DNA of 63,131 nt from CAZQVN01 sp964596775 (GCA_964596775.1 CAZQVN010000022.1:1-63131), one strand, 5' to 3'. Shown: positions 27,975-39,450, numbered from the stretch's first letter. Program-made: numbers and translations. Notes: generated from the sequence alone by a model not told the origin.

Positions 27975-28862
27975 CTAGAGCCTGATTCCTTCCTTGACGA
28001 GCTTGATCTCTTCCGTCCTCTGGCTGTCGCGCAGCGGCAGTACGGTTCCGTCCCGGCGCGATTCCACGATCGTCTTGAGATTCAGCTCTCCGATGACCAT
28101 GCTTTCCTGGTTCGGCACGCCCTCGGCGAGGATGCCGTCGCGCGAAAACGCGAAGTCGCTGGGGGTGAGGATGCCCGCCTGGCCGTAGTTCAGCGACACC
28201 GCTGGAACCATCGGCAGCGACCCCACCGTCGGTGAATGGATCACGTACATCTGGTTCTCGATGGCCCGCGCGTGCGCGCAGTAGCGGACCCGGAGGAATC
28301 CCTGGCGGTCGTCGGTGCACGACGGCACGACCAGGACATAGGCGCCTTCGCGGGCGGCCACCCGGGCCAGTTCCGGAAACTCGACGTCGTAGCAGATCGT
28401 CACGGCCACCTTGCCGAAATCCGTTTCGAAAATGTGCAGGCGCTTCCGCGGCGAGACGAACCACTCCTCCGCCTCGAACCGCGTCATGTGCATCTTCCCC
28501 TGCACGCCGAAGTCGCCGCCGGGGCCGAAGAAATGGCAGTCGTTGTGGATGATGCCGTCGTCGTCCCCCGCCGAGGGGATCGACCCGGCCACGATATGGA
28601 TGCGCCGCGTCTTGGCCAGGTGCGCCATCAGCTCGACGAACCGCGGCACCTCCTTGGTGAGATCCCGCACCTGCTCGGGAATCGGCTTCTTGACGTTGCC
28701 GAGCGTCAGCAGCTGCAGCGTGAAGTACTCGGGAAACACGACAAGCTGGCACTTGTAATCCACGGCCGTATCGATCAGCCCTTCCACCTGGTCGCGGAAT
28801 TGCTCATAGGACGTGACAGGCCGGATATAGTACTGAAGCGCGGCCACGCGGATGCGTTCCAT
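27975..28862 (-). CDS. Carbon-nitrogen hydrolase (nitrilase superfamily)
   Basis: 295 residues from the ATG with GGAGG 6 nt upstream. The catalytic Glu-Lys-Cys triad is visible: Glu45 ('VVFPEYFTL'), Lys123 ('VQGKMHMTRFE') and Cys157 ('VTICYDVEFPE'). These enzymes cleave amides or nitriles in the cytoplasm. The close match to the hydrolase half of GNAT/nitrilase fusions, and the GNAT gene next door, suggest one pathway acting on a common small molecule. Confidence 0.9.
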   Translation of the reverse strand: MERIRVAALQYYIRPVTSYEQFRDQVEGLIDTAVDYKCQLVVFPEYFTLQLLTLGNVKKPIPEQVRDLTKEVPRFVELMAHLAKTRRIHIVAGSIPSAGDDDGIIHNDCHFFGPGGDFGVQGKMHMTRFEAEEWFVSPRKRLHIFETDFGKVAVTICYDVEFPELARVAAREGAYVLVVPSCTDDRQGFLRVRYCAHARAIENQMYVIHSPTVGSLPMVPAVSLNYGQAGILTPSDFAFSRDGILAEGVPNQESMVIGELNLKTIVESRRDGTVLPLRDSQRTEEIKLVKEGIRL

Positions 28863-28995
28863 CAAGTTCCTCCGTCCGGAAACGACGGGCGTTTCCATGT
28901 TCTGTGTACAGGGCGTGTCGGTGAATCGCCGGCGGGGCACCGGCACAGGTGTTCTGAAGTCTGGAAGGCCAGTCTAAATCAATTCGCCGAGTAAC

Positions 28996-30246
28996 TCAAG
29001 GCGCCGCCTCATGTTCCGGCGACGCGGGTCTCTTCCGGAAGCAGCGCAGCAGGGGAAGCGAGATGACGGAAACGGCGGACATCACGAGAAACGCGCCCGC
29101 GTAGCCGGCTCCCGCCGCCAGGCGACCTCCGGCAAACGTGGCCCAGGCCTCGCATCCGTTCGTGGCGGCCATGAACGTGCTGAACTGCGTGGCGCCGAGA
29201 CCGGTCCGGGTCAGGTCCATGAACAGCGCATAGGACGCCGCCACGAACATGCCGAGCCCGAGATACATGCCGCAGAGGAAACCATAGGAGAGAAGGAGCG
29301 GCGGAGCCTGGTCGAGCGCGATCTCCGCGAAGCCGAGCCCGGCGATCATGCCGGAGAACAGCAGCGTGGACGCGACCAGCGTGGCCGGCCGGCCGAAGCG
29401 GTCCGACGACCATCCGCCGGCGAATCCTCCGGCCAGCATGCCGACGATCGCGGGAACGGCGAGGAAGAAGCCGACCGCGTTCTGCGTGGCGCCGCGGTCC
29501 ACGAGATACGGACCGGCCAGCGCGCCGGTGGCCTCGAAGCCGGCCGCGGAAACGAGCGCGAACAGGATGCCGAACCAGGTGTTCCGGTCGCGGAACGCGC
29601 CGCCGAGCAGCCGGGTGAATCCGGCCGCGCCCCCGTTGTCCGTCATCCGCGGCCCTCCGAGATCGCTTTCGTCCACGAAGAGCAGCAGGAACAGCGACCC
29701 GGCGATCAGCGCCAGCAGGCCGATGAAGATGGCGTTCCAGCCCAGCGACGCCGCGAGGATCAGCGCGCCGCCGCCGAACAGGCTGCGTCCGCCGAGCATC
29801 CCCGCCTGCATCGCCCCGTTGACGAGCCCCCGCTCCCGTTCCGGAACGACGCGGATGGCCAGGGCGTCGATCGACACGTCCTGGGTGGCGGCGGCCAGGG
29901 CATGGGCCACGAGAAGAATCCGCACGAGGTCGAAGTGGGTGGCCGGATCCAGCCAGAGCAACGGAACCAGCGTGAGCCCCATGGCAACCTGCGCTCCGGC
30001 GATCCAGGCCCGGAAGCCGAAGCGGGGCGAGCGGAGGGTGTCCACGAGCGGAGCCCAGAGAAACTTGAACGTCCACGGGAGCACGAGGAGCGCGAGAAGG
30101 CCGGTGATTTCCTCGACCGGGGCGCCGCGGAGCCGGAGCAGCGTGGGCAGGGCCCACCAGAGGAATCCGATCGGGCCGCCCTCGGCGGCGTAGAGTACGG
30201 AAAACAGCAGGCGTCGGCCGCCCGATGTGCGTATGAGATTCGGCAC
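28996..30246 (-). CDS. AmpG-like MFS transporter
   Basis: 416 residues from GTG with AGGAG just upstream. Twelve or so hydrophobic helices are present. The 'ATQDVSIDALAIRVVPERERG' type of segment after helix 4 is characteristic of the AmpG/peptide-acetyl-CoA transporter branch, which imports muropeptides. It starts 9 bp after the HD-GYP stop, making it the last gene of the FHA-kinase-PilT operon. Import of cell-wall fragments would fit a wall-sensing system, but the substrate is inferred. Confidence 0.82.
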   Translation of the reverse strand: MPNLIRTSGGRRLLFSVLYAAEGGPIGFLWWALPTLLRLRGAPVEEITGLLALLVLPWTFKFLWAPLVDTLRSPRFGFRAWIAGAQVAMGLTLVPLLWLDPATHFDLVRILLVAHALAAATQDVSIDALAIRVVPERERGLVNGAMQAGMLGGRSLFGGGALILAASLGWNAIFIGLLALIAGSLFLLLFVDESDLGGPRMTDNGGAAGFTRLLGGAFRDRNTWFGILFALVSAAGFEATGALAGPYLVDRGATQNAVGFFLAVPAIVGMLAGGFAGGWSSDRFGRPATLVASTLLFSGMIAGLGFAEIALDQAPPLLLSYGFLCGMYLGLGMFVAASYALFMDLTRTGLGATQFSTFMAATNGCEAWATFAGGRLAAGAGYAGAFLVMSAVSVISLPLLRCFRKRPASPEHEAAP

Positions 30247-30255
30247 CGGCTCCTG

Positions 30256-30957
30256 TCAGGCCGACAGGCGGTGCTCTTCGTCCGTCCGTCCGGCCGTCTC
30301 TTCGAAATCCAGCTGTCCCGACTCGTACAGGTGCACGAACACCTGCACGACCTCGGGACAGAACTGCACGCCCGACTTGGCCTCGAGTTCCTCGATGGCA
30401 TGTTCCGCGGTCAGGCCGCGCCGGTACGGTCGGTCCTGGGTCATGGCGTCGTAGGCCGCCGCCGCGCCGATGATGCGCGCGCCCAGGGGAACCGCGTCCC
30501 CCTTGAGGCCGCGCGGATATCCGGCGCCGTTCGGCTGCTCGTGGTGAGCGTAAACGATCTCGGCCGCGCCTTCCATGAATTTCAGGTTCCGGATGATGTC
30601 GTATCCCACTTTGGGGTGCGTCTGCATCAGCGCCTTCTCGTTCTCGTCGAGGCGTCCGGGCTTGAGCAGCACGTCGTAGTAGATCGCCGCGCGGCCGATG
30701 TCGTGGAGCAGCGCCGCGTACTCGAGTTCGGCGAGGGCCTTTTCGCTCATGCCGAGCCGGGTTCCCACCAGGAGCGACATCCGGGTGATCCGCTCCGCGT
30801 GCCCCCGGGTGAACGGGTCCGCGGCGTCGATGGCGGAAACCAGCGTTCGCACGGTGTCCACGTGCGCCCGCGTCAGCGCCGTCCAGCGCCGGAACAGCAC
30901 CGTGGCGAAGGCGACCGCGGCAATCAGCGATCCGGTCAGAAGAATGGGTATCATCAT
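30256..30957 (-). CDS. Membrane-anchored HD-GYP phosphodiesterase
   Basis: 233 residues. An N-terminal membrane helix is followed by an HD-GYP domain: 'RGHAERI' (His53), 'HDIG' at 85-88, 'HHE' at 138-140 and 'GAGYP' just after. HD-GYP proteins degrade cyclic di-GMP. The start is 24 bp after the second PilT stop. Placing a cyclic di-GMP phosphodiesterase directly behind pilus-retraction ATPases fits control of surface motility. Confidence 0.88.
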   Translation of the reverse strand: MMIPILLTGSLIAAVAFATVLFRRWTALTRAHVDTVRTLVSAIDAADPFTRGHAERITRMSLLVGTRLGMSEKALAELEYAALLHDIGRAAIYYDVLLKPGRLDENEKALMQTHPKVGYDIIRNLKFMEGAAEIVYAHHEQPNGAGYPRGLKGDAVPLGARIIGAAAAYDAMTQDRPYRRGLTAEHAIEELEAKSGVQFCPEVVQVFVHLYESGQLDFEETAGRTDEEHRLSA

Positions 30958-30981
30958 GGTCTGGTATCCGTCCTCCGGCCG

Positions 30982-32052
30982 TCAGGCGGCCTGATCAAAG
31001 GAGACATAGCGTTCGAACTGGGCGCGCTCCACGGCGTGTTCGTAGGCTTCCTCGCCGGTGATCGTTCCCTTGCGCAGAAGGTCGAGCAGCCGCGCATCCA
31101 GGCTCTGCATGCCGATCCGGGCGCCGGCCTGGATCACCGAGGTGAGCTTGTGACTCTGTCCGGACCGGATGACGGACGCGGCGGCGTGGCTGTTGACGAG
31201 GATTTCATGGACCGCCGTCCGCCCCGAGCCGTCCGCCAGCCGCACCAGCTGCTGGGAAATGACCATGGCCAGGCCGTCGGCGAGCATCGTCCGGATCTGG
31301 TCCTGGCGGCGGGCCGGAAACGCGTTGACGATGCGGTCGATGCTCCGCGCCGTTCCGTTCGTGTGGATCGTTCCGAAAACCTGGACGCCGGTCTCGCTGG
31401 CCGTCAGCGCCAGCGCGATCGTTTCCGGGTCGCGCATTTCGCCGACGAGAATCAGGTCCGGGTCCTCGCGCAGCGCGTTCCTGAGCCCCTCCTGGAACGA
31501 AACGGTATGGCTGCCGATCTCGCGCTGCGTCAGGACGCACTGCTTGTTCGGATGGATGAACTCGATCGGGTCCTCGAGCGTGATGATGTGCCCCTTGCGG
31601 GTCGCATTGACGTGGTCGACCATGGCGGCGAGGGTCGTCGACTTGCCGGACCCGGTCGGGCCGGTCACGAGCGTCAGTCCCTTCGGCCGGTTGATGATCC
31701 CCTTGATGCACGCGGGGAGGCCGATGTCGTCCATCGTGCGCACCGCGTCCGGGATCGAACGAAACACCGCGGCCAGCCCCTTCGTGTGCCGGTAGGCGTT
31801 CACGCGGAACCGCCCCGCTGTGTCGCAGCGGTAGGCGAAGTCGAAGGCCAGTCTTTCCTCGAGCTGGTGCCTCTGCGGCTCGGTCATGAACTCGAGCAGC
31901 ATCCGCTCCACGTCCTCCACGGAGAGTTCGCGGAACCGCACCGGCTGGAGGATCCCGTTGATGCGGATCTTCGGGGTCTGGCCGGACACGAGGTGGAGGT
32001 CCGACCCCCCCTGCTGGACGGCGAGTTCGAGAAAGCTGTCGATCCGGTTCAT
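30982..32052 (-). CDS. pilT: PilT-type retraction ATPase, copy 2 of the operon
   Basis: 356 residues. Walker A 'GPTGSGKST' at 131-139, Asp box 'LEDPIEF', Walker B 'ILVGEMRDPETI' and a His box ('FGTIHTNG') mark a type IV pilus PilT/PilU ATPase. Its ATG overlaps the stop of the preceding pilT (ATGA), so translation is coupled. PilT hexamers depolymerise pilin at the inner-membrane base of the pilus. The C-terminus departs from the usual 'AIRNLIRE' motif, reading 'AASVIRSG'. One of the pair may act like PilU. Confidence 0.88.
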   Translation of the reverse strand: MNRIDSFLELAVQQGGSDLHLVSGQTPKIRINGILQPVRFRELSVEDVERMLLEFMTEPQRHQLEERLAFDFAYRCDTAGRFRVNAYRHTKGLAAVFRSIPDAVRTMDDIGLPACIKGIINRPKGLTLVTGPTGSGKSTTLAAMVDHVNATRKGHIITLEDPIEFIHPNKQCVLTQREIGSHTVSFQEGLRNALREDPDLILVGEMRDPETIALALTASETGVQVFGTIHTNGTARSIDRIVNAFPARRQDQIRTMLADGLAMVISQQLVRLADGSGRTAVHEILVNSHAAASVIRSGQSHKLTSVIQAGARIGMQSLDARLLDLLRKGTITGEEAYEHAVERAQFERYVSFDQAA

Positions 32053-33132
32053 TTGAGCCCCCCGGAAGCGGCCACCGGCGTCGAAAACTCGAGAAGCGAC
32101 TTGTCCGTCACGTAGTGGGCCAGTTCCTTCCCGTCGATCGCCTTGAGGAAGGCCTCGTCGGGGTTCACGTCGCCGGCCTTGACCAGGGCCAGCAGGTTCT
32201 GGTCGAGCAGCTGCATCCCGAGCCGCCGTCCGGTCTGGATGACGCCGTTGATCTGGAACGTCTTCCCCTCGCGGATGTGCTGGGACACCGCGGGCGTCAC
32301 GACGAGGATCTCCATGGCCACGCGCCGCCCCCGCCCGTCCGCGGCGCGGAGCAGCTCCTGGCTCATCACGCACTTCAGGTTGTCGGCGAGCGTGTGGCGC
32401 ACCTGGGTCTGCGCATCGGCCGGAAACGCGTCGATGATGCGGTCGATCGTCTGGGCGGCGCCGCGGGTATGCAGCGTTCCCACCACGAGGTGGCCGGTCT
32501 CCGCGGCCTCGATGGCCAGCGAGATCGTCTCGTAGTCGCGCATTTCCCCGACGAGGATCACGTCCGGGTCCTGGCGCAGCGCGGAGCGCAGCCCCTCCCG
32601 GAAGTCGCGGACATGCGTGCCGATCTCGCGGTGCACCACGAGCGACTGCTTGCTGTGGTGCACGAACTCCACCGGATCCTCGAGCGTGACGATGTTCAGG
32701 CTCCGGGTTTCGTTGATCTCGTTGATGAATGCCGCGAGCGTCGTCGACTTGCCCGTCCCGGTGGCGCCGGTCACGAGAACGAGACCGGACCGGATCGAAG
32801 TGAACCGCGAGATGACCCGGGGCAGCCCGAGATCGGCCAGGCGCGGAACCTCGCCGGGCACGATCCGGCAGATGACGGACAGGCCGCGGCTGTGCCGGCA
32901 CACGTTGACCCGGAAGCGTCCGATGGTCGCCGCCGCGTAGGACAGATCCACGGAACCCTTCTCCGCGAGCTCCCGGCGGTGTTCCTCGTCCATGATCTCC
33001 GTGGTGATCCCGGAAATCTCCTCCTCGGTGAGGACCCGGTACTTGACCGGAGTCATCTCGCCGTCGAGGCGCACCATGGGGGGCAGGCCGACGGAGAAGT
33101 GGATGTCCGAACACCCCTGCTCGCGGGCCAGT

Positions 33133-33158
<26 letters not shown>
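32049..33158 (-). CDS. pilT: PilT-type retraction ATPase, copy 1 of the operon
   Basis: 369 residues with Walker A 'GATGTGKST', 'LEDPVEF', 'ILVGEMRDYETI' and 'VGTLHTRG'. It is similar in length and layout to the downstream copy but clearly diverged, so the two are old paralogues. The first 26 nt lie inside the end of the HEAT-kinase gene, and AAGGAG precedes the ATG. The tight link to a kinase gene suggests that phosphorylation controls retraction. Confidence 0.88.
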
Positions 33159-35541
<2,383 letters not shown>

Positions 35542-35556
35542 GGGGTCATCCCGACC

Positions 35557-36135
35557 CTATCGCGCGAAGAGAAACGTGGCTCCGGCCCCGACCGCGGTGC
35601 CGAGCAGGAACGCCACCGCAACGGCCGTCGCGATCGCCGCGGCCGAAAAGCGGCTGGCCCGCGACGGAAGCGAGCCGGGGCGATCCTCGTGCATCATGGT
35701 CGGGGGCTTCGCCGCTTCGCTGTCTCGGGCCGCGTTCATCATCCGGTTCATGTCCGAACCGGACAGGATCATCGTTCCCTGGTACGCATCGGGAGTCGTC
35801 CTCTTCGACTCCGTCTTCGTGCGCCGGTCCTCCTCGAACGAGATCCACAGGGAGTACTTCCCGACGCGGACGACATCGTTGTTGTACACGTAGTCGCGCT
35901 TCACCGCCTCGTCGTTCAGAAACGTTCCGTTTCCGCTCCCGAGGTCCTCGACGCTGTAGTAGCCGGTCGGCGACAGTTCGAACTTGAGGTGATCGCGCGA
36001 GACGCTGACGTTGTCGAGAACGATGTCCGACGACGGGTCGCGACCGACGGTGATCACTTCCTTGTCGAAGGTGTACGTCTTGATCGGCCGGCCCTTCAGC
36101 GAGAGCCGGATCTTGAACACATGGTTTTCAGGCAT
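35557..36135 (-). CDS. FHA-domain protein with C-terminal membrane anchor
   Basis: 192 residues, GGAGGAG before the ATG. The FHA domain (about 5-105) has the phosphothreonine-binding residues in 'GRDPSSDIVL', 'SRDHLKF' and 'NGTFLN'. A charged linker leads to one C-terminal membrane helix ('AIATAVAVAFLLGTAVGAG'). It should bind phosphothreonine on the kinase or its targets and hold them at the membrane. First gene of the operon that continues with the HEAT kinase. Confidence 0.9.
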   Translation of the reverse strand: MPENHVFKIRLSLKGRPIKTYTFDKEVITVGRDPSSDIVLDNVSVSRDHLKFELSPTGYYSVEDLGSGNGTFLNDEAVKRDYVYNNDVVRVGKYSLWISFEEDRRTKTESKRTTPDAYQGTMILSGSDMNRMMNAARDSEAAKPPTMMHEDRPGSLPSRASRFSAAAIATAVAVAFLLGTAVGAGATFLFAR

Positions 36136-36264
36136 GGCCTCGTCTCCTCCTGTGAAACGCCATCTGGTGCATCAGTTATCGGCGCGGGGAGGGCCCGGCT
36201 TCGGGGTTTTTCGCGACAGGGAGAGATTCAGGCGCCGAGCGCCCCGGAACGACCGGCCCGGCGG

Positions 36265-36280
36265 GGCAAGATATGCCCCA
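36265..36280 (-). promoter_or_regulatory. Sigma-54-like promoter/palindrome of the FHA-kinase-pilT operon
   Basis: On the minus strand TGGGGCATATCTTGCC has GG and GC ten bases apart, as in -24/-12 promoters, about 130 bp before the FHA gene. The same bases form an inverted repeat (GGGGCA, 5 bp, TGCCCC), so it could instead be an operator. Confidence 0.4.
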
Positions 36281-36345
36281 TATTGCTGCAGGGCAAGGCT
36301 TTAGGTTTGGATGGATTTCGCGGGTCGGGGCGGTCCAACCGCCCT

Positions 36346-37785
36346 CTATTCGGGGATCACCAGACGCGTGACCGCCCGCGACCCGCCCGAGGCCGCCTCG
36401 ATGAAGTAGAGCCCGGGCGCAACGCGGCGGCCCGACCGGTCGGCGAGGTTCCAGACGGCGCGGCCGTTTTCATGCACGCCGAGGTCGGTGACCCTGCGCC
36501 CGAGGATGTCGAACACCTGGAAGCGCACCGGCCCGGCCGGGTCGGTGGCCCACTCCGCCCTGGCCTCATGGAGGGCCGGGTTCGGAACGAACCGGAAGTG
36601 GGGCAGCAGGGTCCGGTCCGGCGGACCGGGGGACGAGGTCGGGCCGGACTGGGACAGCCGCAGTATCTTGCCGAGGCCGTACTCCGCGATGTACATGGCG
36701 CCGTCCGGGCCGATCGCCACGTCGAGCGGCAGGTCGAGGCAGGTCACGAAATCCTCGGGAGGATCCGCCTTCCACTTGTTCCCCTGTTTCCGGATGCGGA
36801 CCTTCACGATCCGATGGCCGAAGGAGGTGAAGCAGCCGTCGATCAGCTCGGTCTGCCCGAACTGGGCCACGAAGAGGTCGTGCTTGGAGTAGCCGGCGAA
36901 ATTGTCGCCGAACGCGAGGCCGTCGGAGGAGCTGTGGGCGTCGAACAGCGCGATCGGCGCCTTCATCTGCGGCGTGCAGCCGCTCCCCGTCTCGCAGTCG
37001 TTGGCGCCGCACGGCACGGGATTGCAGTAGGCGGACACGTCGGCGCAGTCCCCCACGCCGAAGCAGGTCGGAAAGCCGTAGTTCCCGCCCGTCTCGATCC
37101 AGTTCAGTTCGTCCGGCGCTTCCAGGCAGTTCCAGGCGCTGTCCGGACCGGCCCCGTTGTCGGTGGCGAAGAGCTGGCCCGCGTAGTTGAACGCCAGGCC
37201 GTACGGATTCCGGAGCCCGGTGGCCACGACGCTCAGGAACGTGCCGTCCGGAGTGAACTTGAGGATCGTGGCCTGCCACGGATGTGCGGGAACGCCGCGG
37301 TTCGAGCTCGAGCCGAGGCCCACATAGAGATTGTCGTCGGGCCCGAACGCCAGGCCGGTCGTCCAGTGCTTCCCCGACGGAAGATTCGTGATGATGTGCT
37401 CGTAGAGGTCGGCCACGCGATCGCCGTTCGTGTCGGTGAGCCGGGTCACCCGGTTCTTCTGGGAGACGTACAGCTGCCCGTTCCGGACGGTCACGCCGAG
37501 CGGCAGGCTGAACCCGGTGGCAAACGTCACCGTGCTGTCCGCCGACCCGTTGCCGTCGACGTCCTTGAGAGCCGTCACCGTGCCGCCGACCTGCGTCACA
37601 TAGAGCCAGCCGTCGGGCCCGAACGCCATGGATGTGGGGTTCGGCACGCCGGTCGCGAACGTCACGAGGAAGTATCCGGGCGGAAGGGTGGGATTGGCGT
37701 GGACCGGCGCGATCCCGATGATCGCGAGGATCCCGAGAGCGGCCGGAACCGGGGAGATGCAGGACAAGCAGCGCATGATGTTCAT
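36346..37785 (-). CDS. Secreted sugar-dehydrogenase-like beta-propeller with sorting domain
   Basis: 479 residues with a signal peptide (about 1-30). The main part has repeated propeller blades ('SMAFGPDGWLYVTQ', 'GLAFGPDDNLYVGLG', 'VAIGPDGAMYIAEYG'), as in glucose/sorbosone dehydrogenases that bind PQQ. A Cys-rich insert (about 240-290) is unusual. The last 85 residues ('FVPNPALHEARAEW', 'FDILGRRVTDLG', 'TRLVIPE') are a FlgD-like/type-A sorting domain, like that of the M1 peptidase. It probably sits on the surface or is secreted. Oxidation of a sugar is inferred from the fold only. Confidence 0.8.
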   Translation of the reverse strand: MNIMRCLSCISPVPAALGILAIIGIAPVHANPTLPPGYFLVTFATGVPNPTSMAFGPDGWLYVTQVGGTVTALKDVDGNGSADSTVTFATGFSLPLGVTVRNGQLYVSQKNRVTRLTDTNGDRVADLYEHIITNLPSGKHWTTGLAFGPDDNLYVGLGSSSNRGVPAHPWQATILKFTPDGTFLSVVATGLRNPYGLAFNYAGQLFATDNGAGPDSAWNCLEAPDELNWIETGGNYGFPTCFGVGDCADVSAYCNPVPCGANDCETGSGCTPQMKAPIALFDAHSSSDGLAFGDNFAGYSKHDLFVAQFGQTELIDGCFTSFGHRIVKVRIRKQGNKWKADPPEDFVTCLDLPLDVAIGPDGAMYIAEYGLGKILRLSQSGPTSSPGPPDRTLLPHFRFVPNPALHEARAEWATDPAGPVRFQVFDILGRRVTDLGVHENGRAVWNLADRSGRRVAPGLYFIEAASGGSRAVTRLVIPE

Positions 37786-37945
37786 GATCGAGGAACAAGC
37801 ATAGCACGGCGGTGAAACGGCGCCGCCCGGGGCATTTGGCTCAGGGGGAAACGATTCTCCCGGGGGCGGTTACGCTCCTCCCCGGCGGCCGCGGAGCACG
37901 GTCGCGCCGCCGGCGATCGCCGGAGCGCCCGGCGCGGTTTCCGAT

Positions 37946-39157
37946 CTACTTCGTCAGCGACGGCGTCCGGAGAATGAACCCGTACCCGTCCTGCTCCACC
38001 CGCCCGAGAAGCCGCACCGACTTGCCCGCCACCACGGCCGAGTGCCCGAAGCGGGAGCGGACCCGGTCGAGGCTTTCGTAGAGACGGTCGAGGCGCGGCC
38101 CCCGTTCGGGGTCGAACAGGTCCATCTGCCCGGCGCCGCCGGCCGTGAAGTGCGACAGCGCGATGCCGACCATGTGCAGGCTCTCCCGCCGCGTGTGGAT
38201 CGTCTTCAGGAGGTCGCGGGCCGCGGTGTAGATTTCCTCGTCGCGATCGGACGGTTCGGTGAGCGTGCGCACTTTCGCCTCGCCGCCGGAATCCGTGTAG
38301 CGGATCCGGGTGGACACGGTGCGGGCGCGCAGCCCCTGGCTCCGCGCCGTCCGCACCGCGCGCTCCGTCAGGTAGTAGAGCATCCCCTCGATCTCCTCGG
38401 GATCGATCGTGTCGGTGTGGAAGGAGCTGTCGCGGCTGATCGACTGCGGAATCTCCCGCACGGTGACCGGCTGCGTGTCCCGTCCGCGGCAGCGCTCGTA
38501 GAGCGCCCGCCCCGGCTCGCCGAACAGCCGGACGAGATGATCCACGGAAAACGCCCGGAGATCCTCGATCGTGGCCACGTTCATCCGGGCGAGCACCCGG
38601 CCGGTGGCGTGACCGACGCCGGGAAGCTTTCCGACCGGCAGGGCCCGGATGAACGCGTCTTCGTGGCCGGGCATCACCCGGTGGAGGCGGTCGGGCTTGA
38701 CCGACTTGCCGGCCATCTTGGCCACCATGCGGCTCGACCCGATGCCGGCGGTGACCGTGAGCCCGGTTTCCTCCCGCACCAGCGCGCGGAGTTTCCGCGC
38801 CGCGTTGGACGGGTCGCCGCCGTGATGCCGCTCCGTGCCGGTCAGGTCGCAGTACGCCTCGTCGAGGAACGTTTCCACCGCCGGCGCGAACCGCCGGCAG
38901 ATGTCGAAGATCCGCTCCGCGAACGCCCGGTACGTCTTCTCGTGGCCTTCGAGAATGACCGCTTTCGGGCAGAGCCGCCGCGCTTCCGACAGCCGCATCC
39001 CCGCGTGCAGGCCGAAGCGGCGCGCCTCGTAGGAGCACGACGCGATGACGCCGGCGCCGACGATGACCGGGCGGTTCTTCAGCTTCGGGTTCAGGATCTG
39101 CTCGATCGACGCAAAGAACGCGTCGATGTCGACGTGAAGGATCGTGCGGGCACTCAC
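37946..39157 (-). CDS. dinB: DNA polymerase IV (Y family)
   Basis: 403 residues from GTG, one base after the preceding stop. Catalytic carboxylates are Asp10 ('HVDIDAFFASIEQ') and Asp99/Glu100 ('FLDEAYCDLT'). 'SYEARRFGLHAGM' is the fingers motif, with helix-hairpin-helix 'LPGVGHATGRVL' and a clamp-binding 'QMDLFD' near the C-terminus. The enzyme copies past DNA lesions with low fidelity. The usual Ser before Asp-Glu is replaced ('TFLDE' for 'SxDE'). It is coupled to a small DUF6504-like gene behind a LexA-like box, which fits SOS control. Confidence 0.93.
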   Translation of the reverse strand: MSARTILHVDIDAFFASIEQILNPKLKNRPVIVGAGVIASCSYEARRFGLHAGMRLSEARRLCPKAVILEGHEKTYRAFAERIFDICRRFAPAVETFLDEAYCDLTGTERHHGGDPSNAARKLRALVREETGLTVTAGIGSSRMVAKMAGKSVKPDRLHRVMPGHEDAFIRALPVGKLPGVGHATGRVLARMNVATIEDLRAFSVDHLVRLFGEPGRALYERCRGRDTQPVTVREIPQSISRDSSFHTDTIDPEEIEGMLYYLTERAVRTARSQGLRARTVSTRIRYTDSGGEAKVRTLTEPSDRDEEIYTAARDLLKTIHTRRESLHMVGIALSHFTAGGAGQMDLFDPERGPRLDRLYESLDRVRSRFGHSAVVAGKSVRLLGRVEQDGYGFILRTPSLTK

Positions 39158-39158
39158 A

Positions 39159-39413
39159 TCATCCGTCCAGCATCACCGACTCCAGCGTCCAGATCATGTC
39201 GCCGCTTTCGAGGCGGAGCTGGTAGACATCGCCGGAGGTGACGGTGACGGAGAAGAAGTGGAGTTTCTGCGTTCCGTGGCGGTCTTCCCAGCGGGCGTTG
39301 ACCGTGGTGACGCGGTAGTCCTGGCTGCCCCGGCGGAAGATCAGCGGGGTGATGGTGCCCCCCTGGAAATCGGCCCGGACCTTGATGGGTTCGTCGAAAC
39401 GTTCCACGCGCAT
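39159..39413 (-). CDS. DUF6504-like small protein
   Basis: 84 residues, a compact beta-rich sequence with 'RRGSQDYRVTTVNARWEDR' and two Trp. Small proteins of this type sit beside Y-family polymerase genes in several phyla, including actinobacteria. Its function is not known to me. It has no Shine-Dalgarno; the -10-like box ends 9 nt before its ATG, so it may be leaderless. The dinB GTG follows its stop by one base. Confidence 0.65.
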   Translation of the reverse strand: MRVERFDEPIKVRADFQGGTITPLIFRRGSQDYRVTTVNARWEDRHGTQKLHFFSVTVTSGDVYQLRLESGDMIWTLESVMLDG

Positions 39414-39422
39414 GAGAAGAAA

Positions 39423-39428
39423 ATACTA
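39423..39428 (-). promoter_or_regulatory. -10 box of the DUF6504-dinB operon
   Basis: TAGTAT on the minus strand, 9 nt before the ATG at 39413. The -35-like TTGAAC/CTTGAA lies inside the inverted repeat at 39433-39450, so a bound repressor would block the promoter. Confidence 0.45.
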
Positions 39429-39432
39429 AACA

Positions 39433-39450
39433 CTTGAATCGCTGTTCAAG
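39433..39450. promoter_or_regulatory. LexA-like inverted repeat
   Basis: CTTGAA-N6-TTCAAG, a perfect palindrome over the -35 region. GAA-N6-TTC has the same half-site spacing as the CGAAC-N4-GTTCG LexA box of Gram-positive bacteria; the right half matches GTTC and the left half has one change. Confidence 0.5.
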
